Below are positions 1-10,058 of a stretch of 64,000 nucleotides of DNA, one piece after another; the first letter of the stretch is position 1, and every line of letters begins with the position of its first letter. This DNA comes from Erysipelotrichaceae bacterium 66202529 (GTDB taxonomy: Bacteria; Bacillota_I; Bacilli_A; Erysipelotrichales; Erysipelotrichaceae): positions 682,001 to 746,000 of the forward strand of contig CP046174.1 in NCBI GenBank assembly GCA_017161075.1, written 5' to 3'. The position numbers were made by a program, and so were the translations under genes. A model generated the notes under the pieces. The model saw only the letters and a program-made list of their open reading frames with translations. It ran no database searches and was not told where the DNA came from.

Positions 1-1800
<1,800 letters not shown>

Positions 1801-1851
1801 AAGTCTGTAATACCATTTAGGAAAAGCGATAGGGCTTAGTTGTAAAAAATT

Positions 1852-1905
1852 AAAGAAGAAATAAAGCCCCTACTCATCATTCATAGGAAAATTTATTTCT
1901 TCTTT
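1852..1905. terminator. Bidirectional Rho-independent terminator
   Basis: A perfect 14-bp inverted repeat (AAAGAAGAAATAAA and its complement) ends in a T-run on the plus strand and has an A-run on the other side. It lies between the convergent GH1 and VanZ-RDD genes and can serve both. Confidence 0.8.
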
Positions 1906-1946
1906 TTGGTATTATGGAAACATTATTTTAATAAGTCCTTAATAAT

Positions 1947-3170
1947 TTATTCTTTTAACGTATTTTCTTTTAAGGCTTTTGTCGTAATATCATCAGATTT
2001 TATTGCTGCAGTTTCGATATCCTTATTTTCTATACTAGAACTGTTTTTTACTGGAAATATGCGGTCATACCAGGGAAGGATATCCTTATCAAATAAGGAT
2101 AAAATACACTGATACATGGTGTATATATACAGGACTGCTAGGATAAGTATAACGATTGCAGTTATCCATTTTATATTACCATTCCAGGTGAGTATGCCCA
2201 ATACGCCATAGAAGACATAAAAGGGAGCGGGGAGAATGATATCGTAAAGGATGAAGAAGTGAAAAAAATACTGATACCAGTGGGGACGTGTTCCATCCGT
2301 ACGGGTCAGGCGTATTTTTACGATTGCCTTACCCGGTGTTTTTCCATGTGTGAGATTTGGCAGCAGGAACAGAAATAGCAGTGTCACTCCGAAATAGATA
2401 CACAGAATAAGCATAAGCGGATGCTTGTACATGAGCTGCTCTTGCAGCCTAAAGATCAATGCTGTAATACCGGATGCCGTAAGAAGGATTATCAGGTTAT
2501 CAAACATAAAGGCCAGTGATCTTCTCAGAGGAGATACCGTTCTTCCCCGGTCAAAGGCTTTTTCATCCATGCGCTCTCTGCTGACAAGGAAGTGAGCGAA
2601 CAATGGCGTAATCGCATAACCAAGCATTCCTCCCATTGTATTCGTTATCAGATCATCTACATCAAATAAGCGGTAGGGACGCGGATAAATGCCGAACAAT
2701 GCACTCAGCTGCAGACATTCAAAGGATAATGTTAATAGAAAAGTAAACAGCAGAGTTTTCTTCCAGTCGCATTGAAAATAATAACGGAGATAGACGCCAA
2801 AGGGGATTGTCAGCAGGATGTTGAATAGAATCAGATACAGACTTGGTTCATTTAATGCTGTCAGATAGGTTGAGGGATTATTCCAAATCAGGGAGCTGTT
2901 CATGGTGAATTCTTTCAGGGAAGCAAATGGAATCAACTGCATGACTGGCTTTGTATAGCTTGCTACTTCCTCTATCGGCGGCAGAGGAAGAATGACAAGA
3001 AAATACGCACAAAGCAGATAAAAGATAAAGGAATATACAAGTAAGACACGAATAGGCAAAACAGAGCCATATTTTCTATATTGTACAATACTATAAGGCA
3101 ATGTGATTACTGCCGCAAGAAACGGAAATAAAAGCAGAGCCGTTTGTATGGGAATCAGATATACAGACAT
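1947..3170 (-). CDS. VanZ-like / RDD fusion membrane protein
   Basis: This 407-aa integral membrane protein has two modules. Residues about 1-200 hold four or five hydrophobic segments and the VanZ-type pattern, including the LFDVDDLITNTMGGMLGY stretch. Residues about 210-385 match an RDD domain, with an Arg near SLAFMFDN and the TPGKAIVKIR motif. VanZ proteins are linked to teicoplanin resistance, and RDD proteins to small-molecule or ion handling; the role of the fusion is unknown. An AGGAGG site precedes the ATG at 3170, and an extended -10 (TGCTATAAT) lies at 3192-3200. The gene stands alone and converges on the GH1 operon. Confidence 0.8.
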   Translation of the reverse strand: MSVYLIPIQTALLLFPFLAAVITLPYSIVQYRKYGSVLPIRVLLVYSFIFYLLCAYFLVILPLPPIEEVASYTKPVMQLIPFASLKEFTMNSSLIWNNPSTYLTALNEPSLYLILFNILLTIPFGVYLRYYFQCDWKKTLLFTFLLTLSFECLQLSALFGIYPRPYRLFDVDDLITNTMGGMLGYAITPLFAHFLVSRERMDEKAFDRGRTVSPLRRSLAFMFDNLIILLTASGITALIFRLQEQLMYKHPLMLILCIYFGVTLLFLFLLPNLTHGKTPGKAIVKIRLTRTDGTRPHWYQYFFHFFILYDIILPAPFYVFYGVLGILTWNGNIKWITAIVILILAVLYIYTMYQCILSLFDKDILPWYDRIFPVKNSSSIENKDIETAAIKSDDITTKALKENTLKE

Positions 3171-3457
3171 GAATATTACCTCCTGCTTTCTATTATAGCA
3201 TGTCCTGCTGTGAAATAAGAAAAGGTGACAGAAGTGATACCTAAATAGAGGGAAATAGGGTATAATGAAACAAGAAAGCAGGTGATTTATAGTGAAAAAA
3301 GCATTGCCGATCGGCGTTGTGAATTATCGGGAGATACAATACGAAAATTATTATACTGTAGATAAAACGATGATGGTTCAGGAATTTCTGGAACGAAAAA
3401 GCAAGGTTACCTTAATCACCCGCCCGCGAAGGTTTGGAAAGACGTCGAATATGTCGA

Positions 3458-3477
3458 GGCGCTGCCCACCCTTGGTG
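3458..3477 (+). repeat. Double-hairpin micro-insert 1
   Basis: These 20 bp lie between the A and TG of an ATG (Met) codon directly after the P-loop region. Excision gives N-M-S-M-L-A-E-F-F. The insert is two adjacent mini-hairpins: GGC/GCC with loop GCT, and CACC/GGTG with loop CTT. It is strongly GC-rich inside an AT-rich gene. It shifts the frame by +2. Confidence 0.85.
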
Positions 3478-3846
3478 TGCTTGCTGAATTTTTTGATATC
3501 ACGAAAAGCTCAAAACAGTTATTTGAGAAAACGAATATCAGTGGTTCGGAGTATATATCTCAAATGAATCAGTATCCTGTTATTTTTCTATCCTTTGCAA
3601 ATGCGAAAGGGAATCTTACAGCTATTGTAAAAGCTATAAAAGAGGAAGTCAAGGATGCCTATAAGAAATATCAATTCGTCCTGGAGGATATCAACTTTTT
3701 TGACCAGCCGTATTATCAGGTAATTCTCAATGGTCTGGGAAATCCGGAGGATGGTGATATTGCAAATATTGATAATGCAGTATCCTTCCTTATGAAAAAG
3801 CTGGAGTATATTATCATAAAAAGGTGATAATTCTGATTGATGAATA

Positions 3847-3867
3847 GGCTAAAGCCCGCCTTTGGTG
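3847..3867 (+). repeat. Double-hairpin micro-insert 2
   Basis: These 21 bp lie between TA and T of a TAT (Tyr) codon in the Walker B motif. Excision gives I-D-E-Y-D-T-P-F. The two hairpins are GGC/GCC with loop TAAA, and CGCC/GGTG with loop TTT (one G-T wobble). The length keeps frame, but the junction makes an immediate TAG stop. Confidence 0.85.
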
Positions 3868-4158
3868 TGATACACCGTTCATAGAAGCGCATGTACATGG
3901 CTTTTATCATGATATCCGCGCGGGGTTATCATCCCTGCTGCACAACGCATTAAAGGATAATGATTCCCTGCAATATGCCATGCTGACAGGAATACAGCGC
4001 GTAGCGAAAGAAAATGTTTTCTCTGATTTGAATAATTTAAAGGTATTCACTGTACAGGATAAGGAGTATGCGCAGTGGTTTGGCTTTACAGAAACAGAGG
4101 TCAGAGAGTTACTGGAATATTATGACTTGTCGTATAGTGATGAAGTTAAAGCGATGTA

Positions 4159-4178
4159 GGCGGTGCCCACCCATGGCG
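4159..4178 (+). repeat. Double-hairpin micro-insert 3
   Basis: These 20 bp lie between TA and T of the TAT codon of the YDGY motif. Excision gives K-A-M-Y-D-G-Y-H. The hairpins are GGC/GCC with loop GGT, and CACC/GGCG with loop CAT (one A-C mismatch). The junction creates an immediate TAG, and the length also shifts frame. Confidence 0.85.
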
Positions 4179-5007
4179 TGATGGTTATCATATCGGTGAT
4201 TTCGATATGTATAATCCATGGTCGATTATCAATTATGTGGATGAAAAGGAATTAAAGCCGTATTGGGTCAATACAAGCTCGAATACGATGATTAAGAATG
4301 CAATGGAACAAAGCGATAGGACATTCAAAAAGGGGTATGAGAAGTTACTGGAACAGGGATGGCTGGATACGCAGGTAAGTATCAATACGAGCTTCTACGA
4401 ACAGTCAAATACTGAAAATTTATGGGGACTGTTCGTGAATGCCGGATATTTAACAATCGATCAAGAGTTACCCATGAAAAAGGTGCGGATTCGTATTCCC
4501 AATCAGGAAGTGCAGGAAGAATTTATGTCATTAACAGCGTATTACCTACATGTTTCCGATACATTGCTGAATGACTTATTTGCGGCATTGTTAACAGAGG
4601 ATGAGACGGCCTTTCTGGAAACCTATCGAACGATTCTGTTAACGCTTCCTTCCTATTACGATTTAAAGAATGAAAATTCCTTTCACATGATGATGCTGGG
4701 AATGTGTGCGTGGTTAAGCAATGATTATACGATTTCCAGCAATAAAGAGAAAGGCAAAGGCAGAAGTGATATCGAATTAAAAGCAAAGACGAATCGCTTT
4801 CCATCGTTTGTTATGGAAATGAAATATATGAAGACAGAGGAATATAAGAAGCATCCGGAAGCATTGAAGGTACTGGCACAGGAAGGGCTTCAGCAAATCC
4901 AAAAACAGACATATGATATAGACTTAACAGGGATGGTTATATACATCAGTTTGGCACATGCCGGAAAAGATGTGGAAATGATATGGCAGAAAAGCAGTAT
5001 CACATGA

Positions 5008-5304
5008 AAAAGAGTAACGATAATGGTAGGAATCCAATATTAGGGTAGCTTATATCCAGAAATTCCTAAATCAAAAAAAGAATTACTAAAAAATTACTCT
5101 GTAATGAAGAACTGATAGATAAAAAACTGAAGGAGGAAATGAGGTCTCTAATCATACAGGGGGCTTTGCTTCTTCCTTTTCATTATATACTTATATCCTA
5201 AAGTGAGTATGAGCCCTTATGATTGCACAGCTTTTTTATTCACCAAGCAGGAAGAACAAAAAAGGCAGCATTGCCACCTTTCATATATAAAGCACATTTG
5301 GATT
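5008..5304. other. Intergenic gap with an imperfect hairpin
   Basis: No convincing gene is seen. An imperfect inverted repeat at about 5131-5179 (AAGGAGGAA against TTCTTCCTT, then TTTTC) may terminate the two convergent flanking genes. A 20-codon frame starting at 5140 follows a perfect AAGGAGG, but that stretch is also the hairpin arm. Confidence 0.4.
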
Positions 5305-5916
5305 TCATATATAATACATATAGGCTTCGTCTTTTTTATTTGCTTCCTTCTTTTCCTCCGCCAGCTTTTTCGGTGTGGTAATCGGCTGATTTTTCACCTT
5401 TACAACATGATGCTGCTGATAATCTTTCCAGCTCTTGAAATATTTCCCTCTCGGCGGTTTACCTGCTGTATAATATACGGCAGCATTCTCAAACTCTGCA
5501 CTGTCTTTTATATCCTCTCCCAGCTTGTTTGCCATCGTCATTCTTGGCTCACAGCCATCCTGAAACAAAATCGCAGTAAGCAGCTGATAGCTGAACTGTA
5601 CCTGATCCTCACAATAATGACTGATTTCTGCCAGCAGATTTTCCAAAAATTCCGTAAGCAGCTTCTTTGTCAGATTATCTTTGAATACAACAAAGGTTTC
5701 CTGCTCCATGGAAAACACCCGTGTCGCCTGACAGGTGGTAAAATTGCTTTCGATATGCTCATACAATTTTTCTATAGCTTCCTGCAGCCACTGGCAACGC
5801 AGTTCTTCCTGTTGAAGGAATCCCATATCCTCATAGCTGACATGAAGAACCTTTACTTTTTTGCAATGCTTATATAAATTAGGTAAGAACCTCGTTCGTA
5901 ATACTGGATATTTCAT
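5305..5916 (-). CDS. Hypothetical protein, 203 aa
   Basis: I do not recognise this protein. It is a soluble, charged 203-aa protein with no signal peptide or membrane segment. The C-terminal 40 residues are Lys-rich. The middle (about residues 65-115) alternates predicted strands and helices, vaguely like a degenerate GGDEF-type fold, but no catalytic motif is visible. The ATG at 5916 follows a good site (AAGGAGAAGCAC on the minus strand). It is a single gene, divergent from the AGCS symporter. Confidence 0.65.
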   Translation of the reverse strand: MKYPVLRTRFLPNLYKHCKKVKVLHVSYEDMGFLQQEELRCQWLQEAIEKLYEHIESNFTTCQATRVFSMEQETFVVFKDNLTKKLLTEFLENLLAEISHYCEDQVQFSYQLLTAILFQDGCEPRMTMANKLGEDIKDSAEFENAAVYYTAGKPPRGKYFKSWKDYQQHHVVKVKNQPITTPKKLAEEKKEANKKDEAYMYYI

Positions 5917-6014
5917 GTGCTTCTCCTTTTTTACAATGTTATTTTATATGTATTAGTATACCATGATGCAGTAAGATTTGCGATAAGTAATCATATATCA
6001 CTAAAATTCTAGGA

Positions 6015-6043
6015 TTTCAATTTTTATATAAGTATGATATACT
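6015..6043 (+). promoter_or_regulatory. Predicted promoter of the AGCS symporter gene
   Basis: TTTCAA at 6015-6020 and TATACT at 6038-6043 are separated by 17 bp. The predicted transcript would carry a leader of about 105 nt containing the hairpin at 6065-6090. Confidence 0.5.
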
Positions 6044-6064
6044 GTTACGGGTATTTCCATCCAT

Positions 6065-6090
6065 AAACACGCCAGTAACGTGTTTTTATT
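6065..6090 (+). terminator. Terminator-like hairpin in the AGCS leader (possible attenuator)
   Basis: AAACACG and CGTGTTT form a 7-bp stem followed by a T-rich run. It lies between the predicted promoter and the start codon, so it can only work as an attenuator or leader element for the downstream gene. No known riboswitch class is recognised. Confidence 0.45.
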
Positions 6091-6153
6091 TGCGCAAGTT
6101 ATACGAATGAAGTAGCGGGTGCGGGGTACGATAAGAGGAAAGGAAGTGAATGC

Positions 6154-7566
6154 GTGAATTTCATTCAGGAATTATTAGGAAATCTAAATACATTTTTATA
6201 TAGTAATATATTGCTTGTACTGCTGGTGGCGGCAGGGCTATATTTCAGTATACGGACAGGCTTTGTGCAGTTTCGTATGCTGGGGGAGGGGATTCGTCTT
6301 TTAAAGGAAAAGGCACATCATCATGATGGAGTATCCTCTTTTCAGGCGTTAATGATATCAACTGCTTCTAGGGTAGGAACCGGTAACATCGCAGGAGTTG
6401 CGACCGCACTGGCAGCAGGAGGGGCAGGCTCCATCTTCTGGATGTGGGTTATTGCTTTGATCGGAGGAGCCAGTGCTTTTGTGGAGTCCACGCTGGCACA
6501 GATCTATAAGGAACGCGATGGGGATCAGTTTCGCGGCGGGCCTGCGTATTATATAGAAAAAGCATTGCAGAAAAGATGGCTGGGTATTTTGTTTGCCGTA
6601 TTGCTGATTGCCTGCTTTATCTTCGGCTTTAACGGATTGCAGGCGTATAATGTAAGCAGTGCTCTGGAATATTATATAGCGGATACACAAACAGCCTCTC
6701 TTATGGTAGGGCTTGTTCTTGCAGGTGCTACTGCAGCAGTCATATTCGGTGGTGTTCATCGTATCGGTATCATCAGCTCTACGATTGTTCCCATCATGGC
6801 CGTGCTGTATATACTGCTGGGACTTTACATAACAGCTTCCAACATCAGCGGACTACCGGCGATATTCACACAGATTTTTCAGGAAGCCTTTGATCTGCAG
6901 GCTATTTTTGGAGGCTTTGCGGGCTCCTGTGTTATGTATGGAATCAAGCGCGGACTGTTTTCCAATGAGGCGGGAATGGGCTCTGCACCAAATGCCGGAG
7001 CAACCGCAGACGTTTCTCATCCGGTAAAGCAGGGACTGGTACAGACGATTTCAGTATTTATTGATACGATACTCATCTGTTCAACGACAGCCTTCATGCT
7101 GCTGAATTACGGTATTGAGGACGGGCTGACAGGAATGCCGTATGTCCAGACTGCAGTTTCTGCTGAGGTAGGCGCATGGGGAATCCATTTCATAACCATT
7201 TCTATAATCCTGTTTGCATTTTCTTCATTGATAGGAAACTACTGCTATGCGGAAAGCAATTTGAAATTTATCATGAATGATAAGAAGGCATTGCTCATAT
7301 TCCGTCTGGTGACAATCGTAGTGATTTTCTTTGGGGCACAGGCAGATTTCTCTACCATATGGGATTTAGCCGATGTGCTAATGGGCTTTATGGCAATCGA
7401 AAATATTATCGTTATTTTGCTGTTAGGCAATATCGCTTTCCTTGCATTAAAGGACTATACAAAGCAGAAGCAGCAGGGAAAAGATCCTTTATTTGAACCG
7501 GAAAAGCTGGGCATTAAACATGCAGAATGCTGGGAGAGCATTGATGAGGAATATACAGAATCCTGA
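6154..7566 (+). CDS. Sodium:alanine/glycine symporter (AGCS family)
   Basis: This 470-aa polytopic membrane protein imports alanine or glycine with Na+ (or H+). The family motifs are present: the N-terminal GxxQFRM-like segment, SRVGTGNIAGVATA, GGPAYYIEKAL and the SNEAGMGSAPNA region. About ten or eleven hydrophobic segments are seen, and the length is normal for AGCS. The GTG start at 6154 follows GGAAAGGAAG. It is monocistronic, with its own promoter and a terminator over the stop. Substrate preference cannot be told from sequence. Confidence 0.92.
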   Translation: MNFIQELLGNLNTFLYSNILLVLLVAAGLYFSIRTGFVQFRMLGEGIRLLKEKAHHHDGVSSFQALMISTASRVGTGNIAGVATALAAGGAGSIFWMWVIALIGGASAFVESTLAQIYKERDGDQFRGGPAYYIEKALQKRWLGILFAVLLIACFIFGFNGLQAYNVSSALEYYIADTQTASLMVGLVLAGATAAVIFGGVHRIGIISSTIVPIMAVLYILLGLYITASNISGLPAIFTQIFQEAFDLQAIFGGFAGSCVMYGIKRGLFSNEAGMGSAPNAGATADVSHPVKQGLVQTISVFIDTILICSTTAFMLLNYGIEDGLTGMPYVQTAVSAEVGAWGIHFITISIILFAFSSLIGNYCYAESNLKFIMNDKKALLIFRLVTIVVIFFGAQADFSTIWDLADVLMGFMAIENIIVILLLGNIAFLALKDYTKQKQQGKDPLFEPEKLGIKHAECWESIDEEYTES

Positions 7567-7578
7567 GGGATTCTTTTT
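7553..7578 (+). terminator. Terminator after the AGCS symporter
   Basis: The stem AGAATCC with GGATTCT, loop around the TGA stop, is followed by six Ts. Confidence 0.75.
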
Positions 7579-7722
7579 TCTTACCTTTCATAAAAGCAGA
7601 ATATTGAAAGGCTTCCTTGTAAATGAGAATGAAATTTATCTTTCTTTCATTGATCATAAGACACGAGGTTCTTAATAAGTGATTAGATGCTTTATTACAA
7701 AAAGAGATTCATGGTTTTATAT

Positions 7723-7751
7723 TTGAAAGTTTCACGTCCTGGTGTTATACT
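7723..7751 (+). promoter_or_regulatory. Promoter of the CobW operon
   Basis: TTGAAA at 7723-7728 and TATACT at 7746-7751 are 17 bp apart, a strong sigma-A type match. No clear Zur-type palindrome was found over it. Confidence 0.7.
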
Positions 7752-7799
7752 AACAGACGTTGGGAATACTGCTAAGGAATAGGAAAGAAGGTATTTTGA

Positions 7800-8981
7800 A
7801 TGACTAAAATTGATATTATCTCCGGCTTTCTGGGAGCTGGAAAAACGACGCTGATCAAGAAGCTGATCAAGGACGTATTACATAACGAAAAGGTTGTACT
7901 GATTGAAAATGAATTTGGTGAAATCGGCATTGACGGAGGCTTTCTGAAGGATGCCGGAATCGAAATACGTGAAATGAACTCCGGCTGCATCTGCTGTTCG
8001 CTGGTGGGAGATTTCTCAGAGGCTTTGAAAAAGGTACTGCAGGAATATCAGCCGGATCGTATTGTCATTGAGCCAAGCGGTGTTGGTAAGCTATCCGATG
8101 TAATTCGGGCTGTACAGGGTGTGGAAGAAGAAGCCGGTATTTGTATGAATAGCTTTACAACGGTGGCAGACGCTCAAAAATGCCGCATGTATATGAAAAA
8201 TTTTGGAGAGTTTTTTAACAATCAGATTGAATATGCGAATACGATCATTTTAAGCCGCACACAGAATCTGAGTGAGGATAAGCTGCAGGCTGTTACACAT
8301 GATATAAGAGAGCATAATGCACATGCGACTTTTATTACAACACCATGGGATGAATTAAGCGGAGATCAGATTCTGGAAGCAATGGAGCATACGCATTCTT
8401 TGGAAAAGGAGCTTCTTGAAGAAACAGAAATCTGTCCGGAATGCGGGCATCACCATGCACATGGAGAGCATCATCACGAGCATGGAGAAGGCTGCTGCCA
8501 TGACCACGAGCATCATCATGAGCGTGGAGAAGCTTGCTGCCACGACCATGAGCATCATCACGAGCATGGAGAAGGCTGCTGCCATGACCATGAGCATCAT
8601 CACGAGCATGGAGAAGAATGCTGTCATGACCATGAGCATCATGAACATGGAGAAAGCTGCAGCTGCACACAGGAACACACGCATCATCACCATCATCATG
8701 CGGATGAGGTCTTTACAAGCTGGGGTATGGAGACCGTGCGCACCTATACGGAGCAGGAGCTTACGCATATCCTGCAGGAGTTATCTGAAAAGGAAGGCTA
8801 TGGGATCATTCTGCGTGCTAAGGGTATGCTGAAATCAGAACATAATGAATGGCTGTACTTTGATTTGGTACCGGAGGAATATGAAATCCGTAAGGGTCAG
8901 CCGACCTATACCGGAAGATTCTGTGTCATTGGCTCCAAGCTGAATGAACAAAAACTGAAAGAGCTTTTTGCGGCAGAATAG
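7800..8981 (+). CDS. CobW/ZNG1-type GTPase metallochaperone with His/Cys-rich repeat
   Basis: This is a 393-aa G3E GTPase of the COG0523 family, thought to hand metal (usually zinc) to client proteins. It has the P-loop GFLGAGKTT (9-17), the metal-binding CxCC motif (C63, C65, C66), a conserved E-N-E-F-G-E segment and a C-terminal CobW domain (about 310-393). Between the domains, about residues 211-302 form a metal sink made of 14-residue repeats of His, Glu, Gly and paired Cys. It is the first gene of a two-gene operon with a second CobW protein, 9 bp upstream of it. Zinc limitation response is the likely setting (inference). Confidence 0.92.
   Translation: MTKIDIISGFLGAGKTTLIKKLIKDVLHNEKVVLIENEFGEIGIDGGFLKDAGIEIREMNSGCICCSLVGDFSEALKKVLQEYQPDRIVIEPSGVGKLSDVIRAVQGVEEEAGICMNSFTTVADAQKCRMYMKNFGEFFNNQIEYANTIILSRTQNLSEDKLQAVTHDIREHNAHATFITTPWDELSGDQILEAMEHTHSLEKELLEETEICPECGHHHAHGEHHHEHGEGCCHDHEHHHERGEACCHDHEHHHEHGEGCCHDHEHHHEHGEECCHDHEHHEHGESCSCTQEHTHHHHHHADEVFTSWGMETVRTYTEQELTHILQELSEKEGYGIILRAKGMLKSEHNEWLYFDLVPEEYEIRKGQPTYTGRFCVIGSKLNEQKLKELFAAE
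8499..8663 (+). repeat. 42-bp in-frame tandem repeat encoding HDHEHHHExGExCC units
   Basis: Four near-identical 42-bp units encode 14-residue His/Cys metal-binding units. The last unit is shortened by one His. The first two differ by a His-to-Arg change. The length can change by slippage without loss of frame. Confidence 0.85.
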
Positions 8982-8990
8982 GAGACGATT

Positions 8991-9935
8991 ATGACGGTAC
9001 CTGTATATTTGTTTACCGGATTTCTGGAAAGCGGTAAAACAACACTGATTAAGGAAACATTGCTCGATGCGGGATTCAATACAGGGGAGCGCACGCTCCT
9101 GCTTGCCTGTGAGGAGGGCTTGGTAGAATATGATGATGATTTTCTTACCAAGACAAATACTGCTCTGGTCACGGTGGATAACGAAGCAGCAATGAGCTAT
9201 GAATTTTTGAAAAAATGCGATAGTCTGATTGAACCTGACCGTGTTATGATTGAATTTAACGGAACTTGGAATCTTAATAGCTTTATGGATGTAGAATATC
9301 CATTTGACTGGCTGCTCGTTCAGATACTGTCTACAGTGGATGCTTCCACGTTTGCGATGTATTTGGGAAATATGCGCTCCATGATATACGATCAGCTCGT
9401 TCACTCGGAAACGATTATCTTTAACCGTTGTGATGAAACAACCAAAAAGCTGTATCTGCGAAACAATATTAAGGCAATCAACAAGGGTGCTCAGCTCATT
9501 TATGAAACTAGAGACGGACAAATTGTAGATTTGAAAGACGATGAGCTGCCATTCGACATCCATGCAGAGGTTATTGCAATCGAGGATGACGATTATGGAC
9601 TGTGGTATATGGATGCCTTGGAGCATCCCCGTAAATATGAGGGCAAGCGCATACAGCTAAAGGGAAAGGTGATTGCAACGCATGTGGACGGTATACCGCA
9701 AGCATTTGTATTTGGACGCTATGCCATGGTCTGCTGTGCGGATGATACCTCTTTGATCGGTCTGCTTTGCCATTATGAGCATGCTCTGGATTTGATTCCA
9801 AAGGACTGGGTTTGTGTCACCGCCAGGCTGGCTGTGGAATACGATGAGGAATATCAGGGGGATGTCCCGGTCTTGTATGTCGAAAGCTTGTCAGAGGCTC
9901 AACCGCTGGAGGATGAACTGGTGTATTTTAATTAA
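8991..9935 (+). CDS. CobW-like GTPase fused to a YcgQ/TIGR03943-like C-terminal domain
   Basis: This 314-aa protein has an N-terminal P-loop GFLESGKTT (residues 10-18) of the CobW type but lacks the CxCC motif. The C-terminal part (about 205-310), with RKYEGKRIQLKGKV and GRYAMVCCADD, resembles the DUF1980/YcgQ (TIGR03943) domain. That domain is usually a separate lipoprotein-like subunit paired with a YraQ-type permease in zinc-repressed operons. No permease gene follows here. It sits 9 bp after the His-rich CobW gene and ends at a terminator. A partner role in metal delivery is inferred. Confidence 0.8.
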   Translation: MTVPVYLFTGFLESGKTTLIKETLLDAGFNTGERTLLLACEEGLVEYDDDFLTKTNTALVTVDNEAAMSYEFLKKCDSLIEPDRVMIEFNGTWNLNSFMDVEYPFDWLLVQILSTVDASTFAMYLGNMRSMIYDQLVHSETIIFNRCDETTKKLYLRNNIKAINKGAQLIYETRDGQIVDLKDDELPFDIHAEVIAIEDDDYGLWYMDALEHPRKYEGKRIQLKGKVIATHVDGIPQAFVFGRYAMVCCADDTSLIGLLCHYEHALDLIPKDWVCVTARLAVEYDEEYQGDVPVLYVESLSEAQPLEDELVYFN

Positions 9936-9940
9936 ACGGC

Positions 9941-9972
9941 GGAACACTCATGGATGGTGTTCCCCTTTTTTT
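9941..9972 (+). terminator. Terminator of the CobW operon
   Basis: GGAACAC pairs with GTGTTCC across an 8-9 nt loop, then CC and a T-run. Confidence 0.85.
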
Positions 9973-10058
9973 GATGAAAAAGTAAAACCACCGGTTCCAC
10001 TTCATACCGTTAACTAGTGGTTATGAAAATTTATGTGACGGATACAAACATTTCCTGT

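Larger units (their letters stand above)
3292..5007 (+). pseudogene. AAA-ATPase-like / PD-(D/E)XK nuclease family gene, interrupted by three micro-inserts and one small indel
   Basis: The pieces match the AAA-ATPase-like plus PDDEXK_9 family common in gut Firmicutes, Bacteroidetes and Fusobacteria. The GTG at 3292 follows an AGGTGA site. Piece 1 has the P-loop (RPRRFGKT), piece 2 the linker, piece 3 the LIDEYD Walker B and sensor region, and piece 4 the YDGY motif and C-terminal nuclease (RSDIELK then EMKY). Frame is lost at 3458-3477 (20 bp), 3847-3867 (21 bp) and 4159-4178 (20 bp) through related GC-rich inserts, and at 3810-3811 through two extra bases. Removing these 63 bp restores one continuous 550-codon frame with family-like sequence at every joint. 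The family function is unclear. Whether the inserts make it a dead gene or are bypassed cannot be told from sequence. Confidence 0.9.

Noticed and set aside
3458..4178. Programmed ribosomal bypassing with matched codons at the inserts
   Set aside because: The codon before each insert (TCG, GAA, ATG) does not match a landing codon in the right frame after it, so classical T4 gene 60 type bypassing is not supported, although other mechanisms stay open.
8499..8663. CRISPR-like direct repeats
   Set aside because: The repeats are contiguous, in frame with a CobW gene and have no spacers or cas genes.
8355..8832. Long frames in other phases and on the minus strand over the CobW His-rich repeat
   Set aside because: They arise from the low-complexity 42-bp repeat. 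They have no ribosome sites and repeat a Met/Val or Ser/Met pattern with no domain.
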